From: Opisthocomus hoazin
Lineage: Eukaryota; Chordata; Aves; Opisthocomiformes; Opisthocomidae
DNA length: 64,000 nt
Assembly (NCBI RefSeq): GCF_030867145.1
Contig: NC_134436.1
Span: 3,906,001 to 3,970,000, forward strand
Direction: 5' to 3'
Shown here: positions 45,695 through 58,000 of the stretch, piece by piece
Layout of the letters: the number at the start of each line of letters is the position of its first letter
Numbering within the stretch: the first letter of the stretch is position 1
Position numbers and translations under genes: made by a program
Notes under the pieces: model-generated
Databases searched by the model: none
What the model saw: the letters and a program-made list of their open reading frames with translations, nothing else
Told to the model about the DNA's origin: nothing

Positions 45695-48600
45695 ATGTGG
45701 GGCCGGCGGCGGCGCGGGGCCGGGCGCGGCGCGGAGGAGCTGCGGGCCCGGCGGCGGGAGCGGGAGGCAGGTCCGCGGCGGGGCCGGGGCAGCGCGGCGG
45801 GGCGGGGCCGGGCCCTGGGCCGCGGCCTCGGGGCCGGGGGTGGGGGGGGGGTTGCGGGCCCACCCCTCCGTGGGTAGCGGGGCCGGCGGTGGGAGCCCCG
45901 CGGCCTCAGCCCTGCCCCGCAGCGGGGCCCAAACAGAGCCCCGGCGCCGCATGCTGGGGTGCACGGGGCGGTTGGCAGCTGCGGGCTCCCGGCCCGCTCG
46001 GGGAAGCATTTTACAGGCTTTGATCACAGAACCACAGAATCACAGAATGTCAGGGGTTGGAAGGGACCTCTGTGGGTCACCCAGTCCAACCCCCCTGCCC
46101 AAGCAGGGTCACCCAGAGCAGGGGGCACAGCACCGCGTCCAGGCGGGGCTTGAATATCTCCAGAGGAGACTCCACAACCTCCCTGGGCAGCCTGGGCCAG
46201 GGCTCCGTCACCCTCAGAGGGAAGAAGTTCTTCCTCATGTTCAGACAGAACTTCCTGTGCCTCAGTTTGTGTCCATTGCCCCTTGTCCTGTTGCTGGGCA
46301 CCACTGAAAAGAGCTTGGCCCCGTCCTGCTGACACCCACCCTGCAGATATTTGTAAGCATTTATAAGGTCCCCTCGCAGCCTTCTCTTCTTCAGGCTGAA
46401 CAAGCCCAGCTCCCTCCGTTTCCTCAACCCCCTCCCTGCGGTTTGGGCTTTCCAAGGTCTTGCCTACGTAAAACCAGCCGTGGGTCCTCCCCAGTGCGGC
46501 CACTCTGGTCCCCTGGTTCCACACCGGTTTGCCCAGCCGCGGCTTCGCTCATTGATGGGTGCCCGACCCCGAAGCTCAGTGGCGCACGAGGTCCGAACGT
46601 AGTCACTGCCTGGTGCGTCCTTCCCCGGCTCGCACGAGGAGGAACTGGCAGCTTCTCCCTGCCGAAAGGAATAAGGCTCTTTGGGGGGATGGAAAAGCAT
46701 CTTGAGCTAGGCAGGTGGTGACGGGGACCGATTCGATCACAGCTCTCAGGAAAGCCCGGCGGCAGGAGCAGCTGGTCAGCAAGCGGCTTCTGCGGGAGGA
46801 CATCACAGCAGAGGAGCTTGGACAGGATGGAGCAGAGGTTGTGCTGGACCCTCTCTCGGAAGAGGAGGTGAAGAGCATGACGTTCTCCGTGGGGGTGGGT
46901 GTCCCTGGGGTCTCCCCCAGCCTCTAGGCATGCGGAGGAGCCTGGGTGGAGGTGGGTCTGGGAGTGTTTTCTGAGTCACTGCCAGACATAGTGAGAAACA
47001 CTAAGGTTCTCTGTGACCATCTTTGCGCCCTGGGTTTCTTTGCCTCCAGGAGTAACGGGATGCAAACTTCACCCTGGCACTGCTTGAAATTCACTCATCT
47101 TTTAATTTTTTGATAGGTTCTTGAGCTGCTCAGAGGCGTGCAGAGGGGTTCGGAGGACAGGAAAAGATCACTCAGCCAGCTTCGCTGGGCTCTGCAGAAC
47201 AAGGAGACTCAACAGAAGTTTGTCAGGTCAGCCCTGGTCATGCACTGCATGGCTGTTATCAAAGGCATGTCCAGAGTGGCCCTTTGTCCCAGTCGTTACG
47301 TGAGTGAGCTGGTGTGTGGCTGAGGGTGGGAAGGCAGGAGGTGACAGCACCCTTTGGGTTCCACCAGGCTGGACGGCAGCATCCGGACACTCATCGGGCT
47401 CTTCACCAGCAGCCTGGCTGACATGCAGATGGAGGCAGCCCGCTGTCTCCATGAGCTCTCCCACTCCAGTGACCCTGCTGTGGTGGAGGCGTGTCTGCCA
47501 GTGACCTCCTATCTCCTCACCTACCTCTCGGGATACAGCATTGAGTTCACGGTAAGATCCCTGCTTGCATTTGCCAGGGCTCTGGCGCCTGATAATCCTT
47601 TGGTAACAGTTGGGTTGTTGACCTCTTTCAGCCAGCCTTAGCCTAACATGGCTCACATAGGAGTGCTGGTGGGAAGGGGACCTCTGGAAGTCCCTAGTCC
47701 ACCCTTCCCCTTGGAGCAGGACTGTCCCCGGTGCTAGCTCAGGGCAGCGAGGCTTTGTCTGGCAAAGTCTTGGAAATATGGAGACCCCCTTCATTGTGCC
47801 CTGGTGTCCCAACACCAAGAGGAGTTTGGTTCCATCGTGTTTGCACCTCCTTGCAGGTAGCTGCAGGCTGCTCTTAAAAGCTCCCAAGCCTCATCCGGGC
47901 CAGGCAGATCCTCCTGCTGCAGCCCAGGATGCAGTGGTTTGTCCCATTTGCAGCAGGTTCCTCCTTTTCAGCTCCGTTTGGGGAAGCAGGGACTGCAGGC
48001 TGTGGCAGCTGGACTCCATCATCAGACACGTGTTCTGGCCTCTTGACGCAGGCTGGGCCTGAACAGGAGGTACTTTGGTGTCTGTGTAGTGGGTAAAACA
48101 GAAATACTAGATGCAGGTCAGTTTAGGTGTTTAAAAAGATTTCGGGAAAGTGAAAGAAATGAGCATCTGCAGGCTGGGATGCAGGGACAGCTACTTTGTC
48201 AGCTTACCTTCACGCAGCAAGCAGGCAGGCTTTTGTCTGGGCTGGGAGGAAGAGCAGGGTGCCTGTGGCTCCAAGCTGTGCAGTTTGATCCAGGCGAAGG
48301 AGCGAACAGTTGGAGCAGCGCTGGGACACCCGTGTGTTTTGCCGGCTGCCGAGCAGTGTGCCTTGTGCAACACTCTTTGAGCAGCAAGCAGGATCAGAGC
48401 TAAGGGACAAGATGGGGAGCAACGCCAAGGTGATGATCACGTTTTAATGCAGTCCATGGGCAGTCTCCAGGAGAATACTGTGGAACTGGAGGGGTCTCAG
48501 GGAAATGCTATAGCAATAATTAGAAGCCTGAAAAACCTCCAAAGTAGAAGTGATTAGATCCCAACCTGAGCCAGATAGAAAAAGGGTAAATTGAAGCTGA

Positions 48601-51600
48601 TACAGCTGGGAACAAGGTAGCTGGAGAGTCCAGCATTATCCGTCTATGTTTACCCCTCTGAAGACAGCTTCTGCCCTGCTCAGGGAAAGCGTGTGCCTGC
48701 GTCCCGGGCTGCCGGGACCTAGAGGCCTTGCTGGCTGGCCAGGGTCCCGCTGAGGAGCACGGAAGAGGTGACGTGCTCTCTTGGGTGTGTTTCAGGAGCT
48801 GTGTTTGTACACACTGGGGAACCTGGTAGTGGAAAGTGAAGCTGTGAGGAAGCAGCTTCTGCCTCAGGGCATCATTCCAGTGCTGGCATCCTGCATCCAG
48901 GTGAGTGAAATAGTTCAGCCACGCTCTTCCCCTGCCCTGCCCCAGAAAGATGCCTTTTATTCTGCCCTGCAGATACTGGCTGAAAGTACTGAGTTACCAG
49001 CCCTCCTTCCCGCTGTGGCCATGTGTAGAGACCCCTCTGCAGAGGGCTGTTCCTTTGCGGGTGAGGGTCTCTCATGGGCTTTCCTACACTCCATTTTTGG
49101 GGCTTAGGTCACCATCTTGTGCTCTTCTACAGCTGAATCTCTCACATCCATAACTGTGGCTTGCCGATAACCAGTCTGTAACATGGGGAGCTGTGGGCTT
49201 CTCCCCTCTGCACAGCGTGGGTCCAGCAGGCATATGAGGCCAACACAGTGTGCAGGGCTGTCATGTGCAGATCCGAATGCCCAAAGCAGCACTGCTGCTG
49301 TATTTGGGCACCTGGCTCCCTACAGCTACAGCCCATGTGAGTGTGAGGAGGGGGGACAGCTCAGCTTTGGTGTGGCCACAGCTTGCTCTGTCACTCCTGG
49401 TCCCCTGCTGTGTCCCCCCTTCCCAGGCACAGAGGGACTGCGCCACTGAGCTGCCTGGTTTGGCTTTGGAGAGGTATCGCCCTCTCACCAGCCTGGCAGC
49501 TGGCACACAGGATCCCCCTTGCTCTGTCACCCAGGATTAGCTTTGTTCTGTTTGATTGCAGTCCCCGCACGAGGCTGTGCTGGAAGGTCTGGGCTACGTC
49601 CTCTCGCAGCTCCTTCAAGCCAAGGAAGCCCCTGCAGAGATCATACCGTGAGTCACAGCCTCTTAACCCTGAATCCGGATGAGCCCTGGGGCCCGGTGTG
49701 GTATTTGCGTGCCAGGGACAATGACGCCTTTCCTATCCCAGTGATGTTAATAGTTCAGAGCAGAATCCTACCAGAACTACGGAGGTTTTGTTGCAAATCA
49801 GGGCGCAGGGCTTGACTCTTTTCCCTCAGCCTCATCTGAGCAGACAGCTCTGGTATTTCGGTAAAGGACAGCGTTGAGCAGGGTAGGCTTGCGGCAATAT
49901 TCTGGCTATATTCCTCCTGCGAAGGAAAAGATCAGCTTGACAGCCCCCAGTGCCAAAAATGTGACCCCAGCCAAGGTGTCCTGAGTGCCCCCGGGCTCTG
50001 CCCCAGACAGGGAGAGCTTGTGCGAGGCGTTAGTGGTGCCAGAGGCTGCTGCCCTTAGGTAAGAGCCTCTTCCAGGTGGGCTCTTGGGCCATGTGGTCCC
50101 CAGTACGGGGGAGGGCAGCTCCCTGCTCGGTGGCCAGGGCTAGTATCTCCCTGACAGTTGTCTGTCCTGCTTGTGCTCCAGCCTGTGCCTCCGTTAACTC
50201 TGTCGTTCTGACCCCAGCTTGGTTCTGGACTCTGTTCTCCCCCAGCACATGCTTCGACTGGTTTGCTCCGGCCTCAAGGCTGGGACAGGAGCAGCCGTGG
50301 AGTTTGCATGGTGTCTCCACTACATCATTTGTAGGTAAATGCACTTTTCTCCTCATTTTGAGTTCCCTGGCAGCAGACAGAGAGGGACAAAAGCTCAGGG
50401 TCCCGCAAGGGGACCTGGATTGCCTCCCCTCACCCTTTTCCCTTGGAAAAGCCATTTCCCTGCCATCCTGAGCATTCCGGCTCTCGTACCTGAGCGCACG
50501 TGTGTTTGTTACCGACTTCTTTTACAGCGTGATAACAGGTGATAAACATGAGGAGGCTGTTCCTGGTCCTCTGAAACTCCCCCAGTCACTTCCCCCTGTC
50601 TGGAGTTGTGCCCTGCACTCCCCAAGGCAAGCTCCCTGAATCCTCGAGCTTCTGGGGTTGGCCCAGTGTCACCTGGCCAGGCTGGCTGCTGCCAACAACC
50701 TCTGCCTACCTTGGTGTGCCTGCCCTGGTGCCATCTCTTTCAGCAGCCCCAGAAGAGGGGAAGGAACTTGTGGGTACTCAAAGAAGGATCAGGGCTGTTG
50801 TTTCCAGACAGACATAGATAATCCCAGCGGATCTGTTTGCCAATGGCTTTTAAAATTTCTCATAAGCTCAGAGACAAGCTGCTATTTAATGAACAGCCAT
50901 ATGAAATGAGCCCTGCGGTGGTTCAGGAGAGCGCTCTGAATTTCCAGGCCCTGTTGTCTGGCGAGGGCTGCGGTGGCTTTTCCTGTCTGAGGGCCACGAG
51001 CAAACACGCTGTCCCTTCCCTTTGCAGCCATACAGCCAACATGGCATTGCTGTCGCTGGGGGCCGTGCCTGCCCTCACCTCACTCTTGCTCGACCTGGCT
51101 TCTGAAATGCCCCAGGATGCTTCTGAGGGCCTGGAGCTGGTAAGACACAGGCAGGGTGCCGGCTGTTCTCGGCGTTGCTGTGGGGATGCGGTCGGCTAAA
51201 GGGCTTTGTGCTTCCACCATCACAGCTCGTCTGCCCAGTGCTGCGGTGTCTCAGCAACCTGCTCGCGGAGGAGACGGGCTGTGAAGGGCAGATCCAGGAC
51301 GAGCGCCTGCTCATCGCCCTCTTCCTCATCCTGCAGTGCTTCCTCCAGCAGCACCCGTTCATCGTACAGGAGTGTCTCTGGCTGCTGAACAACCTCACGG
51401 GTAAGCGTCCTGCGGGGCTGGCAGCAGAGCCAGACCTGCTGCCAGGACCTGCCTTGATTACTGACGGTCTCGTGGCATCTTGTCTACAGAGACCTCCCTC
51501 AGAAACCTCCATTTTATTGATATGTTCCTTCTCTGCCCGCACTAGCGGATGAGCCGTTCTTCTGCTCCGCTCTGCTCTCTCTGGACTTGCTCCCGGCCCT

Positions 51601-53007
51601 GCTGCAGCTCCTGCCGTGTTCCCGGATGGCCAGTGTGTTGGTAAGACCTCACCTCGTGCCCCGGGTCTTGGGGGAAGCGCTGGACTGTTGGGAACATGAA
51701 TTGCGCATGCACAGTGCTCAAGTTGGAGGTTGTCTTGGGGCAGTAGCAAAGTGGTGTTGTGGCAGTCACCATCCACCTCCCCTGAAGTCACTACGCCTGT
51801 ATTTACCCTTGACAGTCTTGTCCCGGCAGAAGAGGGGTCCCAAGGCAGATGTTAACTTGGGGCCAGGCCTCCCAGCACCTGGGGCGGGCCTGGCGAAGCT
51901 GTTGCCACCTACTTTTGGAAGACGCTAAAGTTTTAGGGGGTCCTGGGGCGATGCTCTGCCGAGTGGTGGGTGGTACAGCTGCATCTGGTTTGCACGGGGA
52001 TGAACAGTGGCTTGAGAGGGCTTTGAAAGAGCATTCAAAGTCTACCCGGTTGGTGGCTGTGGGGAAGCACCTGGCAGGACCTCCAGGGAAGACAAGGGGA
52101 GTTCTTTGGGCCCCTCCTAGGCCTGTCAGCAACCTGCCCACTAACGAAACATTCACTGCTTGCTCCCTCTCATGGCTTCCCCGCCCAGGTCCTGACCGTT
52201 CTGTGCAATATAGCAGAGAAGGGACCAGCCTACTGCCAGCAGCTGCACCGGCAGCCGGCCCTGCCCCTGCTGCTGCCCACCCTCGCACTGCCTGACCCCG
52301 AAGTGGTGGGGCAGTGCTTCGAGCTGCTGCACCTCCTCTTCCTGCACTGGCCGGAGGTAAGAGACAGGGGGGTGCCTGCCCCAGAATCAAGCACGAGATC
52401 ATAAAGCCAGGGATGGGGATTATTATTGTTATTTAAATAATACGGCCTTCAGTCATTGCCACGCTCACCCGCCCTCATCAGCACCCAGACATGTGCCTGA
52501 AGGGGGGCACCTGTGTGGTGGAGAGGGCAGAAGTCCTTCTTGTATCTCTGGGGAGTTCATTTTCACTGACAATGACTGGGTTTGGGGCAGGTTGTTTGCA
52601 CCCTTTGAGCTTCCTGGGGAGGATTCTTCCGATTCAGTTGTGCTTACTTCAGGCTGTGCGTACTCCCGGCCAGCGATCGGCACGGCTGGATTTACCGGGC
52701 TCAGGACTCCAGCGTCTGGCAGGGCTCTGGGGAATCCTTCAGCCCCTTCCCTGGGCGGTACCACGGTGGCTCTGGGCAGACAGGGGCAGCAGCACCAGCT
52801 GCTCAGGTGGCCGCAAGCCCTTACCCCCCTCCTCTTGCACAGGCTGCTGCCGACTTCGTCAGGCAAGGGGGGCACCGGGCCCTTGAGCAGCACCAGAGCA
52901 CCCCACAACTCCAGGATCGGGCACGAGCGCTGCTGGACATGGTCGGGCAGCCCCCGGGCACCTCTGCCTTCAGTCCCTGCCACGCCACGTTGTCTGCCTT
53001 CTCCTAG
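45695..53007 (+). CDS. TMCO6: TMCO6, importin-alpha-like armadillo protein, 12 exons, 505 aa
   Basis: Orthologue of transmembrane and coiled-coil domains 6 (human 493 aa); function poorly known. Exons: 45695-45770, 46743-46867, 47117-47226, 47368-47551, 48796-48900, 49562-49647, 50218-50334, 51028-51139, 51226-51400, 51546-51640, 52189-52356, 52843-53007; all GT-AG, in phase, total 1518 nt. Residues 1-45 are strongly basic ([20 protein letters not shown], then QLVSKRLL) and resemble the importin-beta-binding region of importin-alpha. The remainder is armadillo-like helices: [69 protein letters not shown]-like [50 protein letters not shown]. These closely match human TMCO6. Two CR1 fragments lie in its introns. 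It converges on NDUFA2; the poly(A) signal is ATTAAA at 53415-53420. Confidence 0.95.
46025..46440 (-). mobile_element. CR1 LINE 3' fragment in TMCO6 intron 1
   Basis: Begins on + with repeated cacagaatcacagaatg and continues through the CR1 tail ORF, read on minus ([25 protein letters not shown]). About 415 bp; 5'-truncated and antisense to TMCO6. It is similar to the copy at 56477, so of the same subfamily and of limited age. Confidence 0.93.
47660..47965 (-). mobile_element. Old CR1 LINE 3' fragment in TMCO6 intron 4
   Basis: The + strand phrases gaaggggacctctggaagtc, ccttggagcaggactgtc and aggtagctgcaggctgctct follow the order of CR1 tails, but the copy is much more diverged than that at 46025. 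Boundaries are approximate. Confidence 0.65.
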
Positions 53008-53414
53008 GCCACGCCACCTCCCTTCCTCCCACCACGCTCCAACGAGTAGCAAACCATTTGTTCACCCCATGCCCTGCTTTTGCAAGACCTGGTCGGGGGT
53101 CTCACCGCCAGCTGGAAGCACCAGTGCTGGCTGCGCAGGGATGCTGGTCCTTGGCAAGATACGGCTGTTCCCATCCTTGCGGTCACCTCGCAGCTACCAG
53201 CAGGCTGCCCCAGGCCTCCCCAGAGCTCGGCGCAGGGGCAGAGCTCGGCTGCAGCCTGGGCAGACGGGCGCTTGATGCCAGGGAGGTGGTGCACAAATGC
53301 TGCTGGGTCAGCCGTTACCTCCAGCAGCTGCTTCGGGCTTTAAACCCAACTAGTGAAGCTCAGGATAAGCACATTGCATTTATGCAATTGATAAGTTAAA
53401 GATACATGTTTTAC

Positions 53415-53420
53415 ATTAAA
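53415..53420 (+). terminator. TMCO6: Poly(A) signal ATTAAA of TMCO6
   Basis: ATTAAA about 410 bases after the TMCO6 stop, followed by mixed T/G sequence. It is the last candidate signal before the opposing gene begins and lies 32 bp from the NDUFA2 signal on the other strand. Confidence 0.6.
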
Positions 53421-53451
53421 GACCATCAGTCAAGTCTTCAGCACGCGCATA

Positions 53452-53457
53452 TTTATT
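53452..53457 (-). terminator. NDUFA2: Poly(A) signal AATAAA of NDUFA2
   Basis: TTTATT on + is AATAAA on minus, only 9 bases past the NDUFA2 stop codon, giving an extremely short 3' UTR. The downstream cleavage site would fall within the TMCO6 3' end, so the two transcripts are likely to overlap or abut. Confidence 0.7.
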
Positions 53458-53465
53458 GCCTGTCT

Positions 53466-54812
53466 TCACACCGTGCTTTTCACAATGTTCTCCAAGGCCT
53501 TGGCCACTTCGTCCACAGTGAGGTTGTTCAGTGGCACGCTTTTCTCCTTACCAAACTCTGCAGAAAAGACAAAGGGTGAGAGAGGGGCAGGTGCCTTGGT
53601 CCTTTTATGGTGTAAGGGCAGCCCAAAGCCCTGCTTTAGGTTTCCCAAATGCCACTGGCGTCACAGCCCAGGGTCCCATCACCACCCTTTCGCACCCACC
53701 ACTCCCTAGCATGCCTCTGCATGATGAGGTTACTGTTTCCACCTCTTTATTCTCAGCCCTTCCTGTGGAGAGAAGCCACTGCAGCCTGCTACGTTTCCTT
53801 GCCTCTTTGTTAACTTTTGCTGTGCAGCAGCTGGGCAGAGGCCATCACCACATCCGAAAGCAACCCGGTGCCTTTCAGCCTGCTCACAGCAAGATGCTCA
53901 CCAACACTTCAGTAGAACAGTGCTGAAAACATTGCTGTTCCTACAGCAGCCGCTACCCGGGGCTCTATTTCCCTGCAAGTCGCACACAGACAAAAGACAG
54001 GCACTGTACCAGCAGGCGCTACTGGCTCGCACTGGGAGACCTGTGCTCAAAGAAACACTGCATCTCTTTGAAAGAAAGTTTCTAAGTTATTTTTGTCTAG
54101 CCCAGAGGGCTTCTGGAAGAAAACAATGCCTTTACAGAGCAGTTTTTCTGCTCCCTCCTTGACATTTCACTGAGAATGCAGTGAAAACAAATCCCAAACA
54201 GAGCCATTTTTCTGCACAGGAATCTCGCGGGGCGGGAGATGACAGCCACAAGCTGCCAAAGACCTTCTGAGCCGCAGGTCCCTTCTTTGCCTCCCGCCAG
54301 GTCACGCAGCAGCAACACGCTTCTCTGCGGCCCACCCCACCCTGCCTCACGGACAGCCGCCCCCCTCCGTCGCTGGCCCTTACCGGCGCCTCCGGAGCCG
54401 CCTCTGCTGCAGCCCGCGGGGCCCTGCCGCTCGCTTCCGCCCGCTGCCAGGCAGTGCCGGCCGGCGGGCCCCCCCCCACTTACCGTACCGAGCCCAGAGC
54501 CGGGGCTGGACGCCGGAGCACTCGCGGATCAGGATGGGGAAGTCGGGATTCGCCCTCTTCAGGGTCACGTAGTGCTGCTCGATGAAGGCTCTGCGGGGGG
54601 AAGGAGGAAGGACGGATTCCCGCGGCCGAGCCCGTTGGGGCTGGGAGGGCCGGTGCCAGGCCCGCGGGGCGGCCGCCCGGCCCCGCCCTGCAGCTCCCGG
54701 CTCACCTGACGCCGCGGCTGCCCGCGGAGCGCTGGCACAGGTGGATGCGCAACTCCCGCAGGCCGCGGCCCAGCCCGCCCCCGATGCCCCTCACCGCCGC
54801 CGCCGCCGCCAT
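53466..54812 (-). CDS. NDUFA2: NADH dehydrogenase 1 alpha subcomplex subunit 2, 3 exons, 101 aa
   Basis: Accessory subunit (B8) of mitochondrial complex I with a thioredoxin-like fold, in the matrix arm. Exons: 54812-54706, 54590-54484, 53557-53466; GT-AG, phases match, total 306 nt. The protein begins [20 protein letters not shown], followed by [52 protein letters not shown] and ends [10 protein letters not shown]. Human NDUFA2 is 99 aa; the bird copy has a slightly longer N-terminal Gly-rich stretch. The two cysteines of the family (in HLCQRS and IRECS) are both present. The start codon lies in an AAGATGGCGGC context that also fits YY1. It shares a divergent promoter with IK and ends tail-to-tail with TMCO6. 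Confidence 0.97.
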
Positions 54813-55015
54813 CTTCTCTCTGCTCCTGACAGCAACATGGGGGCGCGGCTTCGGCACCCACCAATCGCAGCCGCCGCCGGTCGCAGCGTTCGCCAATCGT
54901 AGGGCGCTGTGGCCAGGCGCCGGCCAATGCGGGCGGGGGGCGGGCGGGCCGGCCGCGGGGGGTGCTGGGAAGGGGAGCGGCGGGGCTGCGGAGCGGGGCC
55001 GCGGAGGGGATCGCG
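54813..55015. promoter_or_regulatory. Bidirectional NDUFA2/IK promoter with three spaced CCAAT boxes
   Basis: Only 203 bp separate the two start codons. Three CCAAT boxes on + (54861-54865, 54893-54897, 54924-54928) are spaced 32 and 31 bp apart, which is about three helical turns. This is the arrangement typical of NF-Y-driven bidirectional promoters. The region is CpG-rich and without TATA. A YY1-like motif covers the NDUFA2 start. Confidence 0.75.
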
Positions 55016-58000
55016 ATGCCGGAACGCGACAGTGAGTGGGGCGGGGGGCCGCGGGGCTCCGGGACGCCGCGGGACCGGGGTGTGCGACCCTCGGGCGGGC
55101 GGTGCCGCGGCACCTGGGGCAGCGGGGGAGCGGCCGCGGGGCGGGCGGGCGGTGTAGGCCCACCCTGCGCTTGGGGCAGCGGCCCGCGGCGGAGGAGCGG
55201 GGGGAACCCCCGGCGATCACGGGGCCCCCCCAGCCCGGTGAGAGGAGCAGCTGTCGGAGCTGGGGATGCCTCCCGGCCTGGGGCCCGGGGCAGCCCAGGG
55301 CGTGCGGAGACGCGTGGGGGGCCTGGGGGCGAACCAGGGGAGTCCGGGAGTGAAGCTCTGCGGGGGACGGGGGGGGGGGGGGGGTGACACTGGGGTGCGC
55401 TCAGGGGACGAGGCGAGAGGGGCATTTCCGGGGGGGGGTGCGAGGGCGGTCCCGGGAGGCGGTGGGGACCCCGGGTGTGGGGACGGCCCCGCGGAGGCCC
55501 CGGGATGCCCACGGGGTCGGGGTGCAGAGTGCCTCGGGGGGGGGCAGGGTCTCATGGTGGGCAGCGACAGCAGGAGCCCGGCGTCCCACGCGCCCTGGGG
55601 AGCCTACCCCAGGGTGTCGGCGGCCTGGGCTTGGCAGAGGAGCGGGGGGGTGGGTGGGCGCTGCTCCTTTCCCCAGTCCCGAGCAGGAGCGGGCTGCGAG
55701 GACCGTGGTGGTGGTGGCTGGAGGGGGGCTGAAGCCATGCAGGTAGTCTCTGAGCGCTGTCTTTCCTCCTGCCCCCAGATGAGCCGTTCTCCAACCCTCT
55801 GGCCCCTGATGGCCACGATGTGGACGACTCACACTCCTTCCACCAGTGAGTATGGTGCTGGGGCGGGACTGGGCCAGGACTATGGGACTCGAGGCCAATT
55901 ACCCTGTCTAGAGGGTGGGTGCGACTGGTGCGATGCAGCCTTCGGGCTTCGTCCGCGGGGACCCCGTGTCTGATTCCATCACACAGGACTTGCTGGCAGA
56001 CCCTCTGCCTCCTCAGAAGCCGTCAGGCTGCCAAAGCTCATTGAGGGATGGCGGTTTCTGTTTCCCCTCTTCCTTGCAGGTCCAAGCTGACCAATGAAGA
56101 CTTCAGAAAGCTTCTCATGACCCCGAGGGCTGCGCCAACATCTGCGCCACCATCCAAATCTCGCCACCATGAGTAAGTAGGACTCCGTTTCACAGGACTG
56201 TGGGACAAAGCATGGCTGCCTTCCCTCTGGGGCTCCGTTCCTGCCTGACACTCCTTCCTTGCACACTGCAGTGGAGTGCCTAAAGGGGCCAACGAGTGCA
56301 CAGACAAGGCCCGACGAGCAGACCTTGGCCTTGCTTTGTGCTCGGGTCCATGCAAGCTGTATGTGTGTGTTAATTGGAGAAGGAGGTGGGTCAGGACTGC
56401 TGTAAATAATAGAGTGAGTCTTGCATGGCTGTTAAGATGCTTTGTGCAGGAGGAAGATTTAGTTTTCATTCTGTAAAAATCACAGAATCACAGAATGGTA
56501 GGGGTTGGAAGGGACCTCTGTAGGTCATCTAGTCCAACCCTCCTGCCGAAGCAGGGTCACCCAGAGCAGGCTGCACAGGACCTTGTCCAGGCGGGTCTTG
56601 AATATCTCCAGAGAAGGAGACTCCACAACCTCCCTGGGCAGCCTGTTCCAGGGCTCCGTCACCCTCAGAGGGAAGAAGTTCTTCCTCAAGTTCAGACAGA
56701 ACTTCCTGTGCCTCAGTTTGTGCCCATTGCCCCTTGTCCTGTCGCTGGGCACCACTGAAAAGAGCTTGGCCCCATCCTCCTGACACCCACCCTTCAGATA
56801 TTCATAAGCAAATATTAGGTCCCCTCGCAGCCTTCTCTTCTTCAGGCTGAACAAGCCCAGCTCCCTCAGCCTCTCCTCGTAGGGGAGATGCTCCAGTCCC
56901 CTCACCATCCTCATAGCCCTCCGCTGGACTCTCTCCAGTAGCTCCTCATCTTTCTTGAACTGGGGAGCCCAGAACTGGACAGAGTACTCCAGATGAGGCC
57001 TCACTAGGGCAGTGTAGAGGGGAAGGGGAACCTCCCTCAACCTACTGGCCACAATCCTCCTAATGCATCCCAGGATCCCATTAGCTTTCTTGGCAGCCAG
57101 GGCACACTGCTGGCTCATGGTCAACCTGTTGTCCACCAGGACACCCAGGTCCCTCTTCACAGAGCTGCTCTCCCCTCCTCTCCTTGCTGACAGAGTGGAG
57201 TTAGGGAGAAATGGGACTGTACTGTTCCCATCTTTGAGGATCTCGGTGCCCTGCTGTGTCCGAGGGACTGTTCTGTCTCGCTGCCTGTGTCTGTATGACT
57301 CTGCAGACTGTATGTGTGGTTTCTTGTCCATTTCCAGGATGCCCCGGGAGTACAATGAAGATGAAGACCCAGCTGCTCGCAGGAGGAAGAAGAAAAGGTA
57401 AGTGGGGAAAGGGATGCATCAGGGCTTGTTTTCATACATCATGTCCCTCCCCTGGAAGCAACTTCTGAGCTCTTGGACTACCAAAGAGGACTCCAAGTGG
57501 CCTGGATTATTTCGGGGCTTTGGAGCCAAGCAGAGCGAGAAGAGCTCAGACTGTTGCTGCTTGTGGGAACAGATGTGGGAAGGCGGCAGCAGGATGGGGA
57601 TGAAGCTTCACCTCCAGAAGATGCAGGAGAAGCTCTGCTGGTGTCCGGCAGAGCAGGGCAGCGGTGGGACATCTGCGCTAGTGACTGTCTTTTGGGGCAC
57701 ATGTGGGCAGCAGGACTGTACTTGACCTTTTCCCTTTGGAAGGGAAGAATGAGCTGCTCTTTGGAGAGCCTTGGTACAGCAGTCTGGTGTTCTCCAGGCA
57801 TATTGTGTCCCATGGTGCTACAGGACACTTTTTGGGGAAGGGGTTGGGAGCAGAACAGGCACGTGGGGGCCCTTGGGGGCTGTTACCTGACTGGTACATC
57901 AAAAGCGTGAACGTGTCGCTCTAACACTGAGCTGTTTTTCCAACCCCAGCTATTATGCAAAGCTGCGCCAGCAGGAGATAGAGCGTGAGAGGGAGCTGGC

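Noticed and set aside
54565-55512. A 315-codon minus frame, proline-rich, over the NDUFA2/IK promoter
   Set aside because: Pro/Arg-rich translation of a CpG island that overlaps NDUFA2 exon 1 in another frame.
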